Source of the DNA: an uncultured Enterobacterales bacterium
Lineage (GTDB): Bacteria > Pseudomonadota > Gammaproteobacteria > Enterobacterales > CALYQQ01
Direction of reading: 5' to 3'
Assembly (NCBI GenBank): GCA_945288535.1
Contig: CALYQQ010000002.1
Span: 62,001 to 126,000, forward strand
DNA: 64,000 bases
Made by a program: the position numbers and the translations under genes. Each line of letters starts with the position of its first letter. Positions within the stretch are counted from its first letter, which is position 1. Positions 1 through 9,880 of this stretch are shown here, piece after piece. Under the pieces are notes generated by a model. The model saw only the letters and a list, made by a program, of their open reading frames with translations. It did not search any database and was not told the origin of the DNA.

Positions 1-778
1 TATCATACGATCAATAAGAGAAGGAATAAACGAAGGTTCAACACGTGGGCGTCCAATTCCTTCAATTCTACTTGGGCCCGTTTCTATTTTTTGGTTATTT
101 CTATTTTGATAATAATCGAAAAAGACAGAGTTTTCAGGATCAACAACTGTTAATTGTGTTTTAACGCCTTTATATATAATATATCTTCCTAATGTTGCAG
201 AAGTCCCGCCTGTACCTGCACTCATTATAATGTGTTGCGGAATGGGATAGGGTTCCTCTGCCATTTGGCAGAATATGCTGTGTGCGATATTATTGGTGCC
301 TCGCCAGTCAATTGCGCGTTCAGCATGCGTAAATTGGTCAATATATAAACCAGATAATTCTTCTGCTAATTGTGTGGATTTTGAATAAATTTCTGAATAA
401 TGCTCGACAAAATGACATTTTCCACCATAAAATTCAATTAGCTCAATTTTTCGTTTGGTTGTACAATTTGACATTACTGCAATAAAAGGTAATCCTAATA
501 ATTGCGCAAAATAAGCTTCAGATATTGCAGTGCTGCCGGATGAAGCTTCAATAATCGTGGTTGTTTCATTGATCCAACCATTAGATAAACTATAAAGAAA
601 TAATGAGCGAGCGACACGATGTTTTAGGCTGCCGGTAGGATGACTGCTTTCATCTTTTAAATAAATGTGAATATTAGGAAAAATAGGTAAGTTTAGACGA
701 ATAAGATGTGTATCTGCAGAACGCTGTATATCGGCGTTAATTTCCTTGATAGCGTGTTGGATCCATTTTTTAGTCATA
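1..778 (-). CDS. cdsH: PLP-dependent cysteine desulfhydrase / cysteine-synthase-like protein (3' end outside window)
   Basis: The reverse-strand reading frame starts at ATG 776-778 and runs off the window start after about 259 codons, so the C-terminal part is missing. It is a fold-type II PLP enzyme of the cysteine synthase superfamily: the probable Schiff-base lysine is Lys52 in GSLKHR, the substrate loop is SSGST (79-83) and the PLP-phosphate loop is GTGGT (188-192). It resembles my recollection of the Salmonella CdsH-type protein, which degrades cysteine to pyruvate, ammonia and sulfide. It is divergent from decR, the regulator of cysteine detoxification, which supports a cysteine-degrading role. 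A biosynthetic O-acetylserine sulfhydrylase is the main alternative. The fold is certain and the precise reaction less so. Confidence 0.8.
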
Positions 779-908
779 ATATTTTATAAAGTTAGTTATA
801 AATAAAGATGTTAATTTGTGTACAGATTAACTAAAAAAGTAGAAAAATTTATTTTAAATTTTGCTGTATTTATGAATATAAAGAGAATAAATCTCTAAGG
901 TCTAGTGT
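779..908. promoter_or_regulatory. divergent promoter region of cdsH and decR with AT palindrome
   Basis: The 130 bp between the two divergent genes must hold both promoters. A near-centred inverted repeat, AAATTTA-TTT-TAAATTT, lies at 845-861. Lrp-family proteins commonly bind imperfect AT-rich palindromes of about 15 bp, so this is a candidate DecR operator. In such AT-rich DNA it could be chance. Confidence 0.35.
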
Positions 909-1370
909 ATGTTGGATAAAATAGATAAAAAGCTGTTAAATTTATTGCAGCAGGATTGCACCTTGTCACTACAAGTGTTATCGGAGAATGTAAATTTAAC
1001 CTCAACGCCTTGTTGGAAACGTTTAAAGCGTTTAGAAGATGACGGGTATATTCGCGAAAAAGTGGCATTATTGGATAGTGAAAAGTTAGGAGTGAGTTTA
1101 ACTGCATTTGTATTGATTAAAACACAAGAACATAGTAGTGAGTGGTATAATATGTTCGTTAATCATGTACAAGATTTTCCAGAGGTATTGGCCTTTTTCC
1201 GTATGGCGGGTGAATATGATTATCTGTTGCAAATTCAAGTTTCAGATATGAAGAGTTACGATAAATTTTACAAAAGGTTAGTCAGTGGTGTAAAAGGATT
1301 GAGTGATGTAACTTCTAGTTTTTCTATGGAGACAATTAAATATACAACTCAACTCCCTCTGTATGAATAA
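909..1370 (+). CDS. decR: Lrp/AsnC-family regulator DecR (YbaO)
   Basis: 153 residues, nearly the same length as and colinear with E. coli DecR. An N-terminal winged helix-turn-helix (about 3-60, with [14 protein letters not shown] as recognition region) is followed by a RAM/effector domain (about 66-148) containing RMAGEYDYL. In E. coli DecR senses cysteine and activates cysteine-detoxification genes. Here the likely target is the divergent cysteine desulfhydrase gene. The usual downstream neighbours mdlA and mdlB are absent. The start at ATG 909 gives the conserved N-terminus MLDKIDKK. Confidence 0.93.
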   Translation: MLDKIDKKLLNLLQQDCTLSLQVLSENVNLTSTPCWKRLKRLEDDGYIREKVALLDSEKLGVSLTAFVLIKTQEHSSEWYNMFVNHVQDFPEVLAFFRMAGEYDYLLQIQVSDMKSYDKFYKRLVSGVKGLSDVTSSFSMETIKYTTQLPLYE

Positions 1371-2391
1371 AATATAATCGTATCTTATAAAACTGTTTTT
1401 ATTATTTTGAGATAACAAACTAATGAGCGGTTTACATTAAGTAATTGATTTTTTATTCAAATGGAGAATTAGTTATATCCTTATTAGTAGATTGGTTTTA
1501 TTTATAAATCCGTCAGGTAGGTTTTATATATTCTTGCTATATGACGGATATTTATTATGCATTTTTATACTAATTCATAATAAAAAAGTATAAATAAAAT
1601 ATGATATAAATTTTTATATAGATCTTTTTTAAAGATACTCGCTAAATAAAGCATAGAGTAGCTATAAATAACGAATTAAATTGAACGCAGCTGATTATCT
1701 TCTATCCTAAACATACTAATTAGAAATTGTAAAAAAATGAAAATATTTTTATATGCATAAATTAAATAGATAACATTAAGTTATTGTCTACTTTATCTAA
1801 TAGTTACAGCTATATTATGTAGGTATATCAAGATAAGTTATGACATTTAAATTTAACTTTATTCGTTATATTATATAGTTTAATTTTATATTATCTATTT
1901 ATATAGAATAATTAATTTCATATCTTTAATAGGCTATTAAAAACTTTATAAAATAGTATATTGTCTCACTAACTGCATGTTAAATAAACTTATATTGCAA
2001 ATTTATATATAAGTATGATATTTAATTCTTGAGTTTTTGGTTTTACAACTGTTAATCTATCCTTTATATTTACAAGTGAAATAAAAATCTATTATATAGT
2101 AATACTATATTATTTTTTTCTTATTTACAGTAAGTGATATAGTTATGAATAGAAAAGATTACTTATGTTAAATAAAAATAATATAAATTTTATAATATAC
2201 TTAAAATAATTTATGCTTATTTTTTAGTAAAATCTCTTTGTAATATCTATCTAAATAAAGATAAAGTATTTTTATTTCATAAAAAATAATGTGATGAGTA
2301 GATTGATAAATATTATCTAACGTTTATTTAATCAATTTATGTTGAAGAAAAATAGCTATTTTTACTTTTTAGATAGACAAGAGGAGTGGTT
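1371..2391. other. 1 kb gene-free AT-rich spacer
   Basis: No coding frame with convincing composition is visible on either strand. In related enterics mdlA-mdlB-glnK-amtB lie downstream of decR; no recognisable remnant remains here. An inverted repeat (ATCCGTCA at 1508-1515, TGACGGAT at 1542-1549, with additional pairing GTAG/CTAT inside) lies about 140 bp after decR and may end its transcript, although no clear T-run follows. Confidence 0.6.
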
Positions 2392-3159
2392 ATGAAGATA
2401 AATATTCAGTTAGGAATTATCCTATTATGTATTAGCATCAATATAATGGCACACCCCATTATAGATAAATATCAGACTGCTGCACAGCAGTTTGATGGTG
2501 TTATAAAAGAGCAACTTGCACAAGGCAGCATGCCAAAACTTGGCACATCAAAAAATAATTCACTTATAAGTTTATTAACTGATAAAGATCTTTTTTTAAC
2601 TCAACCTAATTATCAAGTAGAAGATATAAGCCAGTTGATCAATATATGCGATACAACAAGTAGAATAAATGAAGCCTATTATTTTCATGGAATAGAATCT
2701 GTTTCAGACAATGAAATAAGTGGCCAAGCCAAGCTTATTCATGACAATATAAAAAAATACAGTGATGAACTGATCAAATTTCAATCTTTTAATATTTATT
2801 GTGCAGCAAGAGTTGTTTCACTTTTTGAAAAGCGATTAGAAACTACTACATTAAATCGTGCTGAAATTGATTTTATTCGGCATGTTCGTGATAATATTCT
2901 TGATCTTTATATTAGCAACATTATGCTATTTGATAATACATCAGGTTTACCTTTAACATATCGTATTCGCCTGCTTCAGGCCGTAACAGAAGCTTCTCCT
3001 AAATTAGCGATCTTAGTTCCATTATCTTTACGAAATCGTTTAGTACATTATGTTGAAGGATTAAAATACTGGCAGTCACCCATGGCTGTAAAAGATCAAA
3101 TTAATATTTTATTAGGCTTGTTACAAACTGATCAGTGTAATAAATTATGTCAGTTATAG
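2392..3159 (+). CDS. unrecognised secreted protein with Sec signal peptide
   Basis: I do not recognise this family. The best start is ATG 2392, preceded by GAGGAG at 2381-2386; a GTG at 2386 in the same frame would overlap that ribosome binding site. The product has 255 residues. The N-terminus MKINIQLGIILLCISINIMA is a classic signal peptide with probable cleavage after the final Ala, so the protein is predicted to be periplasmic or secreted. The mature part is mostly polar and helical-looking, with no further membrane segment. It has four cysteines, two in a C-terminal CNKLC motif, which could form disulfides. It stands alone between decR and convergent tesB, where mdlAB-glnK-amtB usually lie. 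Codon use is AT-rich like its neighbours. The frame is almost certainly real; the function is unknown. Confidence 0.8.
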   Translation: MKINIQLGIILLCISINIMAHPIIDKYQTAAQQFDGVIKEQLAQGSMPKLGTSKNNSLISLLTDKDLFLTQPNYQVEDISQLINICDTTSRINEAYYFHGIESVSDNEISGQAKLIHDNIKKYSDELIKFQSFNIYCAARVVSLFEKRLETTTLNRAEIDFIRHVRDNILDLYISNIMLFDNTSGLPLTYRIRLLQAVTEASPKLAILVPLSLRNRLVHYVEGLKYWQSPMAVKDQINILLGLLQTDQCNKLCQL

Positions 3160-3569
3160 TAAAGTATGATTACTTTTAGTAGTATATAAATAATATATCA
3201 CCGTTTATTAGTTATTTATTGCCTTATATTAATAAAAGTTTATTTAGTTCTATATTATTAAGTTAATTTTTATTTTTTAACATACTAATATTTATTAATA
3301 AAATATATTATAATAACAAAAAAAATTTATATGATTATTATAGTTAACTCTTTATATATAAACTGATAATATAGAAAGATAACTTATTTTCTAACAAGAA
3401 GATAAGTCTATTTGAATTCAATAAATTAATAAGATTTTTTATTAATTTATTGAAAGTGACCTTTTTATACTAATAACATCAAAACTATTAGCTAGATTAG
3501 TCTAGTATAATGCATTATTTATACTGTTATTAATTAGTAGGTTTAAATAACGCAATAATAGGTTAATAT
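3160..3569. other. convergent AT-rich spacer with two hairpins
   Basis: No gene is seen between the convergent unknown gene and tesB. Two strong hairpins lie here: an 11-bp stem with one wobble pair (3382-3392 with 3397-3407, loop AACA) and the perfect 15-bp stem annotated separately. Confidence 0.6.
3418..3453. terminator. perfect 15-bp AT hairpin, probable bidirectional terminator
   Basis: TCAATAAATTAATAA (3418-3432) and its exact reverse complement (3439-3453) flank a six-base loop. It lies between two converging genes. The stem is almost all A/T, so it would be a weak rho-independent terminator. Confidence 0.5.
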
Positions 3570-4427
3570 CTAATAAAGTCGTATTAATCCTTCCTGATTT
3601 GTGCTAGCAACTAATATCCCGTTTTGAGTAAATATTTGACCTCTTACAAATCCTCTTGCACTACTAGCAATTGGTGTTTCTATAGCATAAAGTAACCATT
3701 CATTCATAGTAAATGGTCGATGGAAATGTATTGAATGATCAATAGATGCAATTTGAATACCTGGTTGCAAGAAACCTAGCCCATGTGGTTGTAATGTCGT
3801 TGGCAAAAAGTACATATCAGAAACGTAACTTAATAAATAATGGTGTAAATTCAGGTCATCAGTAACATTGCCATTTGCTTTAAACCAAAAATAATTAAAA
3901 GGTGGCATTTTTTTGCCTTTGAATGGGTTTACCGGGGTTACAGGTCTTATTTCAATTGGGCGTTCTTTAATTGCTATTTTTGCTAAATTGGATGGCAATA
4001 AATGCGCAATATTTTTCATTAACTCATTTTCATTGGAAAGTTGTTCAGGTGTAGTAGTTTGTGGCATGACAGCATTGTGTTCAAGTCCCGTTTCAGGTGA
4101 TTGAAAAGAAGTCATTAATTGAAAAATTGGTTGATCATCTTGTACTGCGATAACGCGACGATTACTAAAACTCATCCCATCACGTAGTATTTCAACTTCA
4201 TAATCAAGAGGTTTTTTGCAATCACCAGGCCTTAAAAAATAAGCATGAAGTGAATGTGCATAACGATCTTCACTCACGGTTTGTCTTGCTGCATATAATG
4301 CTTGAGCAATAATTTGTCCTCCAAATACCTGGGGTAAACCTAGATCTAATGAATTACCTCTAAATATATTTTCTCTAATATTATTTAGTTTTATAGTATT
4401 TAATAATGATTTTAAAGATTTACACAT
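3570..4427 (-). CDS. tesB: acyl-CoA thioesterase II
   Basis: 285 residues against 286 in E. coli, colinear throughout. TesB is a cytoplasmic tetrameric double-hotdog thioesterase that hydrolyses medium- and long-chain acyl-CoAs. Family landmarks present are FRGNSLDLGLPQVFGGQ (about 22-38), the Asp in YVSDMYFLP, the IDHSIHFHRPF segment and the C-terminal Gln in ASTNQEGL, matching the Asp/Thr-Ser/Gln catalytic set known for TesB. A ribosome binding site AGGAT precedes ATG 4427. It is divergent from ybaY, as in E. coli. Confidence 0.97.
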   Translation of the reverse strand: MCKSLKSLLNTIKLNNIRENIFRGNSLDLGLPQVFGGQIIAQALYAARQTVSEDRYAHSLHAYFLRPGDCKKPLDYEVEILRDGMSFSNRRVIAVQDDQPIFQLMTSFQSPETGLEHNAVMPQTTTPEQLSNENELMKNIAHLLPSNLAKIAIKERPIEIRPVTPVNPFKGKKMPPFNYFWFKANGNVTDDLNLHHYLLSYVSDMYFLPTTLQPHGLGFLQPGIQIASIDHSIHFHRPFTMNEWLLYAIETPIASSARGFVRGQIFTQNGILVASTNQEGLIRLY

Positions 4428-4715
4428 AATATTATCCTAATATTAAAGATTTTAAAAAATAGTTTGCGAAAAATTTCATATCAATATAATTTTCAAATGA
4501 ACGCGGTGTCTATTTTCCTATTTTTTTTATAATAAATAAGTTAATTTATTTATAATATTATTAATAAATAGTAAGAATATGTTATAACACCTTTGAAAAA
4601 GTCAAAATACAAAGTATTATTGATCATTGGGGTACTGAAATAATTAAATTTTATTTTTTAATAAAGTTACTATTTCAGATTATAGTTATCGAATTAATTT
4701 ATCGAGGAAACTTAC

Positions 4716-5141
4716 ATGAAACTTTGGCAATTTCTGAGTGGTGCTATTGTCGCTGTAGCATTAATAGGGTGTTCTGAGACAGCAACCAATCAAGCTGCTG
4801 AAGGTATACAGAATGTGAGCGTAGTATCTGGTACGATTACTTATCGGGATAGATCTGCTTTACCTGATAATGCATTGATTACTGTCGTATTAGCGGACGC
4901 TTCTGTATCCAATAAACCAGCAAAGATAATTTCACAAATTATCTTCCCAGCAGGGCAAACACAAGCACCTTTCCAATTCAGACTACCCTATACGCAAAGT
5001 CAAATTGTAAATGCAAAACGTATTATTGTTACAGCCGAAATTGAGTTGGACAATCAATTGCTATATACAAATAGTAATGTGAATGAGGTATTAACAAATA
5101 ATAAGAATCAAGTTTCTTTAGTCTTAGATCACATTAATTGA
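4716..5141 (+). CDS. ybaY: YbaY-family outer-membrane-type lipoprotein
   Basis: 141 residues with a lipoprotein signal peptide: hydrophobic residues 9-18 followed by lipobox ALIGC with Cys19 as the lipidation site. The remainder is a predicted beta-rich YbaY/YscW domain (about 35-138) that starts with the conserved pattern SGTITYRDRSALP. The cellular role of the family is not established. GAGGAAAC precedes the ATG. The tesB-ybaY-ffs arrangement matches that of E. coli, apart from the missing ybaZ. Confidence 0.92.
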   Translation: MKLWQFLSGAIVAVALIGCSETATNQAAEGIQNVSVVSGTITYRDRSALPDNALITVVLADASVSNKPAKIISQIIFPAGQTQAPFQFRLPYTQSQIVNAKRIIVTAEIELDNQLLYTNSNVNEVLTNNKNQVSLVLDHIN

Positions 5142-5151
5142 TATTATTTCT

Positions 5152-5182
5152 ATCAAAATGGTGTGTAATGCGCCATTTTGAT
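5152..5182 (+). terminator. hairpin after ybaY
   Basis: A perfect 10-bp stem (5152-5161 with 5173-5182), extendable by a GU and a GC pair, closes a loop of about seven bases just after the ybaY stop. No T-run follows, so it may act as a 3' stabiliser rather than as an intrinsic terminator. Confidence 0.55.
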
Positions 5183-5370
5183 GGGTTATATCGTAAAATA
5201 ATGCTAATTTACTTTTTTCGGTAGTTATATATTAATTTATGCTTTTTAAACCGTTATCCGACATTCGCGAAAAACTAAATTATTAGTAACCAATATTGTA
5301 ATTATTATTAAAACAATAATCGGCTGGCATTGATATTTTTTTTCAATATAAAACAAATAGATTGGTAGGC

Positions 5371-5399
5371 TTGCATTTTTGTGAACAATCTAGGATAAT
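5371..5399 (+). promoter_or_regulatory. sigma-70 promoter of ffs
   Basis: A -35 element TTGCAT (5371-5376) and a -10 element GATAAT (5394-5399) are separated by 17 bp. Initiation near 5406 would give a 5' leader of about 28 nt on 4.5S RNA, the portion that RNase P removes in E. coli. Confidence 0.75.
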
Positions 5400-5433
5400 G
5401 CACCTATCCTGTCAATTATGGGATAAAATCTAT

Positions 5434-5547
5434 GGAAACTCTGTTGGTTCTCTCGCAATGTAAATCTGTGAACCCGGTCAGGTCCGGAAGGAAGCAGCCG
5501 CAGCAGGTCATACATGTGCCGAGATGTCGCTGGCAGAGCTTCCACCC
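5434..5547 (+). ncRNA. ffs: 4.5S RNA of the signal recognition particle
   Basis: A 114-nt match in length and layout to E. coli 4.5S RNA. The universally conserved apical region GGTCAGGTCCGGAAGGAAGC, which binds Ffh, is present near 5476-5495. The terminal stem pairs GGAA (5434-5437) with TTCC (5540-5543) and continues inward as CTCTG/CAGAG after one mismatch, with a 3' ACCC tail. Together with Ffh the RNA targets nascent membrane proteins to FtsY. End coordinates come from this pairing and may be off by a base or two. Confidence 0.97.
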
Positions 5548-6255
5548 AAAAGTTCACCTAGATCATTATCTCAATTCTTTTCAGCATAAGTTTACCCTTC
5601 GTCATTCTACGTAATAAGTACCACTTATCATCTAATATCACTGGTAATAATATTCTTAACAAGAATTTAACCATAATTTTATATAAAAAATAGTACGACT
5701 GCTGTAATTTTTTGTAATGTATAAAGTGTTAATATAGAGATTAATGACTTTTTCTTGAAAAGATTTGAATAAGATAATGATCATATTCGATATAGATTTA
5801 TTAGAATAATTCTCCAAATGAGTTAGTTAATAGATGACAATAAATGTCGATCTTATATTCTTTTACTAAAGCACATTACTTATAATTATATAACATAATC
5901 AATATGTTATATAACAAATATAAAGTTGTTACTTTCCTACTTAAATTATGGTTATTTTAAGATGGGTAAAGTAAAAAAGCTTTATGTTATATGCTAATCA
6001 ACACATTAACGTCTAATTAAGCTATGGCTATTTTCTGTTTTAAGCAGCAGATTAATTATCTTGTCAATTAATAAGACAATTATTGTCAATAATACCGATG
6101 TAATTATCAAATAGAGTAAGATTTCTAACTTGCTAAATTAAGATTACAAGTAAATTATGTAATAAATACTATAAACTAACTGTGATTTATATAAAATATT
6201 ATCAGCCATCAAGAAAATATTGGAAAATTATTTTACTAACAAAAGGAGAATAATT
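5548..6255. other. 700-bp gene-free spacer after ffs
   Basis: No coding frame is supported. A perfect 12-bp inverted repeat (5886-5897 with 5903-5914, five-base loop) and a short palindrome GACAATTATTGTC (6075-6087) are the only structures I can point to. The latter lies 170 bp upstream of the sugar kinase and could be an operator. The spacer marks a junction between two chromosome blocks that are far apart in E. coli. Confidence 0.5.
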
Positions 6256-7200
6256 ATGAATGTTTGGTGTTTGGGCGACGGTGTTATAGATTTATTACCA
6301 TTGGAAAATAAGCAATACCAAGCTTGTGCTGGAGGAGCTCCTGCTAATGTTGCTATTGGATTAGCAAAGCTTGGCTGTAAGTCAGGGTTTATTGGTCGTC
6401 TAGGTAATGATCCATTTGGTCATTTTCTAAAGGAAACACTTGTCGATAATCGAGTTGATTGTCGTTATATAGAGCAAGATGCTCAATATCATACAAGTAC
6501 TGTGGTTGTTAATTTATCACAACAGGGTGAACGAAGTTTTACCTTCTTAGTAAATCCTTCTGCTGATCAATTTCTTTCTATTGATAGTTTACCTCAATTT
6601 AATCAGGATATTTTGCACTTCTGTTCTCTTGCATTAGTTGGAGATATTTGTCGTCAAACAGTAAAAGAGGCTATAAAACGAATAAAGCAATCAAAGGGTA
6701 TGATTAGTTTTGATTTAAATTTACGTGAGCAAATGTGGTCAGATCATCAACAAATGCATGAAATAATTAAGAAATACAGTTATATGGCTGATATTTTAAA
6801 AGTATCTGATGAAGAGCTTTTTTGGCTAACGAGAAGTCCGTTAAATGATTGGTCATCTGCTTTAGAAAAATTAACACCTTATTCTGCTAAATTGATTATT
6901 ATTACTAGGGGAGTGGAAGGGACAATTGTGTTATGGAATAATCGACGTTATGACTATCCTAGTTATCAAGTGAAAAGTCTTGATACTACCGGAGCTGGGG
7001 ACGCTTTTATGTCAGGTTTATTGGGTTGTATAGCATTTTATGGTTTACCTAATAATAATGATGAGTTGACATCACTTATTTCAATGGCAAGTGCTTGTGG
7101 TGCATTAGCAACAACACAAAAAGGCGCTATAGTCGCTTTACCTAATAATCAACAGTTGTTGGCATTTGTTAACCAACATAAACAATTAACGCTACTTTAG
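6256..7200 (+). CDS. PfkB-family carbohydrate kinase, probable fructokinase
   Basis: 314 residues from ATG 6256, chosen because AAAGGAG (6242-6248) lies at the right distance and MNVWCLGDGVIDLLP begins the fold; an in-frame upstream start would add an unlikely tail. PfkB landmarks are the N-terminal ACAGGAPANVAIGLAKLG (about 27-44), GRLGNDPFG, and the C-terminal signature DTTGAGDAF with the catalytic Asp. It most resembles ScrK/aminoimidazole-riboside-kinase-type proteins, so the likely reaction is ATP-dependent phosphorylation of fructose. No transporter or hydrolase gene is adjacent, so the substrate is uncertain. It is not located here in E. coli. Confidence 0.85.
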   Translation: MNVWCLGDGVIDLLPLENKQYQACAGGAPANVAIGLAKLGCKSGFIGRLGNDPFGHFLKETLVDNRVDCRYIEQDAQYHTSTVVVNLSQQGERSFTFLVNPSADQFLSIDSLPQFNQDILHFCSLALVGDICRQTVKEAIKRIKQSKGMISFDLNLREQMWSDHQQMHEIIKKYSYMADILKVSDEELFWLTRSPLNDWSSALEKLTPYSAKLIIITRGVEGTIVLWNNRRYDYPSYQVKSLDTTGAGDAFMSGLLGCIAFYGLPNNNDELTSLISMASACGALATTQKGAIVALPNNQQLLAFVNQHKQLTLL

Positions 7201-7286
7201 TAAAAAATAGATGTTTTTATTTCTTATACTAGTTTAAGTAATTAATCTGTGGGATGATTAAATCATTTTGCATGAGAGCGAAAAAA

Positions 7287-7565
7287 ATGCCAAAAATTAC
7301 GCTACTATTACTCGCTATCCTTGGTGGCTTACAATACTCTTTATGGTTAGGTAAAAATGGTATACATGATTACATGCGTATTAATAATGACATTGAACAG
7401 CGCCAGGCTGAAAATAGTGAGCTTAAGCTAAGAAATGATCAACTACATGCTGAAATTCGTGATTTAATTGAGGGTCTCGATGCTATTGAAGAACGCGCGC
7501 GTAACGAATTGGGCATGATTAAACCTAATGAGCAATTTTATCGCGTTATAAAAGAAAAACATTAA
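7287..7565 (+). CDS. ftsB: cell division protein FtsB
   Basis: 92 residues from ATG 7287; this start matches the E. coli N-terminus, while ATGs upstream in frame would add a basic tail. A short cytoplasmic end and one membrane segment (about 4-20, [15 protein letters not shown]) are followed by a periplasmic leucine-zipper-like coiled coil (about 28-62) and the conserved [10 protein letters not shown] motif. FtsB joins FtsL and FtsQ at the septum and activates FtsWI. The family usually has about 103 residues; the C-terminal tail is shorter here. It precedes ispD, as in E. coli. Confidence 0.94.
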   Translation: MPKITLLLLAILGGLQYSLWLGKNGIHDYMRINNDIEQRQAENSELKLRNDQLHAEIRDLIEGLDAIEERARNELGMIKPNEQFYRVIKEKH

Positions 7566-7592
7566 TTCCATAAAATATTTTATATAGTATAA

Positions 7593-8288
7593 ATGAATAG
7601 ACAACCTCCTTTTTTAGCTGCTATTGTACCGGCTGCTGGCCTTGGAACACGTATGCAATCTACTTGTCCCAAACAATATTTATATATAAATGGTAAATAT
7701 GTTATTGAACATACATTATCTACGTTATTAAGCCATCCATTAATAAAAAAAATAGTCGTTGCTTTACATCCTAATGATACAATGTTTGCTTCCTTACCAT
7801 TAGCAAAGGATCCACGAATTTTTACAGTGACTGGCGGCAAAACACGCGCTGATTCTGTTATAGCTGGATTATGTGCCATCACTGAATTTGATTGGGTTCT
7901 GGTACACGATGCGGCAAGACCTTGTTTACGATTAGAGGATCTTAATACCTTAATTAAGAAAGTATTACTCTCTAAACAAGGGGGAATTTTGGCCACACCT
8001 GTGCGTGATACTATGAAGCAATCCCTCATTAATAATGATAAAATATCACATACTATTGATCGAAGCTATTTATGGCATGCATTAACGCCACAGATGTTTC
8101 CTCGCTCGCTTCTACTGGATTGCTTGCAACGCGCCATTGTTGAGAAAGCGCTAATAACTGATGAAGCTTCAGCGTTAGAGTATTGTGGTTATCATCCTCG
8201 TCTTATTAAAGGCCATGCTGATAATATTAAAATTACACAGCCGGAAGATGTAGCATTGGCAACTTATTATCTAACTCATTATAAATAA
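7593..8288 (+). CDS. ispD: 2-C-methyl-D-erythritol 4-phosphate cytidylyltransferase
   Basis: 231 residues (236 in E. coli). The CTP-binding loop [18 protein letters not shown] (12-29) carries the conserved Arg and Lys; VHDAARPC and the C-terminal [17 protein letters not shown] are also typical. The enzyme makes CDP-ME in the MEP isoprenoid pathway, with IspF encoded 14 bp downstream and Dxs elsewhere in this window. The ribosome binding site is weak; ATG 7593 gives the standard N-terminus. Confidence 0.97.
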   Translation: MNRQPPFLAAIVPAAGLGTRMQSTCPKQYLYINGKYVIEHTLSTLLSHPLIKKIVVALHPNDTMFASLPLAKDPRIFTVTGGKTRADSVIAGLCAITEFDWVLVHDAARPCLRLEDLNTLIKKVLLSKQGGILATPVRDTMKQSLINNDKISHTIDRSYLWHALTPQMFPRSLLLDCLQRAIVEKALITDEASALEYCGYHPRLIKGHADNIKITQPEDVALATYYLTHYK

Positions 8289-8302
8289 GGAATGACTGGT
8301 TT

Positions 8303-8785
8303 ATGCGTATTGGTCATGGTTTTGATGTACATAAATTTGGTGGTGAAGGTCCATTAGTATTAGGCGGTGTAACTATTCCTTATCATACGGGATTACTAGC
8401 TCATTCAGATGGTGATGTTATTTTACATGCAATTACTGATGCACTCTTAGGCGCGGCAGCATTAGGTGATATTGGCACACATTTTCCTGATACTGACGAT
8501 GCATTTAAAGGCGTTAGTAGTCGTATTTTATTGAGAGAAGCCTGGCAAAGAATAAAAGATATAGGTTATACACTTGGAAATTTGGATGTAACGATAATTG
8601 CCCAAGCCCCTAAGATGGCGCCGTATATTTTGCAAATGCGTTTAAACATTGCAGAAGATTTAACCACGCCCCCTAATAATATAAATATAAAAGCAACAAC
8701 AACTGAGCAATTAGGCTTTACTGGACGAAAAGAAGGTATAGCATGCGAAGCTGTCGTATTATTGGTAAATAGCAATGATAAATAA
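8303..8785 (+). CDS. ispF: 2-C-methyl-D-erythritol 2,4-cyclodiphosphate synthase
   Basis: 160 residues. The metal-binding motif GHGFDVH (4-10), the [18 protein letters not shown] segment and the late [13 protein letters not shown] motif are intact. The trimeric enzyme converts CDP-ME-2-phosphate to MEcPP with loss of CMP. AAGGA lies upstream of ATG 8303. The 3' end overlaps the truD start by 11 bp, which implies translational coupling. Confidence 0.98.
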   Translation: MRIGHGFDVHKFGGEGPLVLGGVTIPYHTGLLAHSDGDVILHAITDALLGAAALGDIGTHFPDTDDAFKGVSSRILLREAWQRIKDIGYTLGNLDVTIIAQAPKMAPYILQMRLNIAEDLTTPPNNINIKATTTEQLGFTGRKEGIACEAVVLLVNSNDK

Positions 8786-9824
8786 TGAGCTGTCTTGGCT
8801 ACACAATCGACCATTGGCATCAGGTATACTCAAATCATGTCCAGAAGATTTTATTGTAGACGAAGATCTTGGTTTTAAACCTGATGGTGAAGGAGAACAC
8901 ATATTTGTTCACCTTAGAAAAACAAACTGTAATACACTATTTGTTGCTGAACAATTAGCAAAATTCGCTAATATACCTTTGCGTTCTGTGAGTTATTCGG
9001 GTTTAAAAGATCGTTATGCTGTAACAACACAATGGTTTTGTTTACATGTTCCAGGTAAAGTAACACTTGACTTTAATCAGTTTAAATTAGCCGGATGTGA
9101 GGTATTATCCACTGATCGGCATAAACGTAAATTACGTATTGGTTACCTTAGAGGTAATTGGTTTTCACTCATTATTCGCCATATTGATCAGCCAGAAGAT
9201 GTAGAAAAGCGATTGGTGACTATTGCTACACAGGGCATTCCAAATTACTTTGGTGATCAGCGTTTTGGACGTAATTATCATAATATAATACAGGCCCAAC
9301 GTTGGGCAGCTAAAGAGATATCCGTAAAACAGCGAAATCGTCGTAGTTTTTATTTATCTGCAGCACGTAGCTGGATATTCAATCAGATAGTAAGTACAAG
9401 GATCCAAGCAGGCTTGTCAGAACACGTATTAACTGGAGACGCTGTTCAACTTGCTAATAAAGGCAGTTGGTTCATTGTACAACCTAATGAGCTTGAATCT
9501 GTACAAAAGAGATTAATTGAAGGTGATGTTTTTTTAACAGCCCCTTTACCGGGTAAAGGTCAAAATACATTGCAATGTGATGCATTACAATGGGAACAAC
9601 AGCATCTTGCACAATATAGCCAACTCATTGATTTAGTTATATCTGAAGGCGTTGATAGTAAACGGCGTGCTATAAAAACTGTTCCACAATCTTTTCAGTG
9701 GGAATGGCAATCAGAGCAGACATTGAAATTGACATTTTGGTTAACTACTGGAAGCTTTGCGACAAGTTTGTTACGGGAATTAATTAATATTGAACCTATA
9801 ACCGCTTGTGATTTGATTGAATGA
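8775..9824 (+). CDS. truD: tRNA pseudouridine(13) synthase
   Basis: 349 residues, the normal length. The catalytic Asp lies in the TruD motif [13 protein letters not shown] (about 76-88), and [10 protein letters not shown] (about 157-166) is the second hallmark. It modifies U13 of tRNA-Glu. In E. coli surE follows directly; here only 56 bp separate truD from pcm, so surE has been lost. Confidence 0.97.
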   Translation: MINNELSWLHNRPLASGILKSCPEDFIVDEDLGFKPDGEGEHIFVHLRKTNCNTLFVAEQLAKFANIPLRSVSYSGLKDRYAVTTQWFCLHVPGKVTLDFNQFKLAGCEVLSTDRHKRKLRIGYLRGNWFSLIIRHIDQPEDVEKRLVTIATQGIPNYFGDQRFGRNYHNIIQAQRWAAKEISVKQRNRRSFYLSAARSWIFNQIVSTRIQAGLSEHVLTGDAVQLANKGSWFIVQPNELESVQKRLIEGDVFLTAPLPGKGQNTLQCDALQWEQQHLAQYSQLIDLVISEGVDSKRRAIKTVPQSFQWEWQSEQTLKLTFWLTTGSFATSLLRELINIEPITACDLIE

Positions 9825-9880
9825 TATATTTCAACATGCTAGGGAGAAAAATATCTGAATGAGTCTAAGGTTGTATTATT

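Noticed and set aside
5432-5614. 60-codon open frame over the 4.5S RNA
   Set aside because: It overlaps ffs completely; the conservation seen is that of the RNA.
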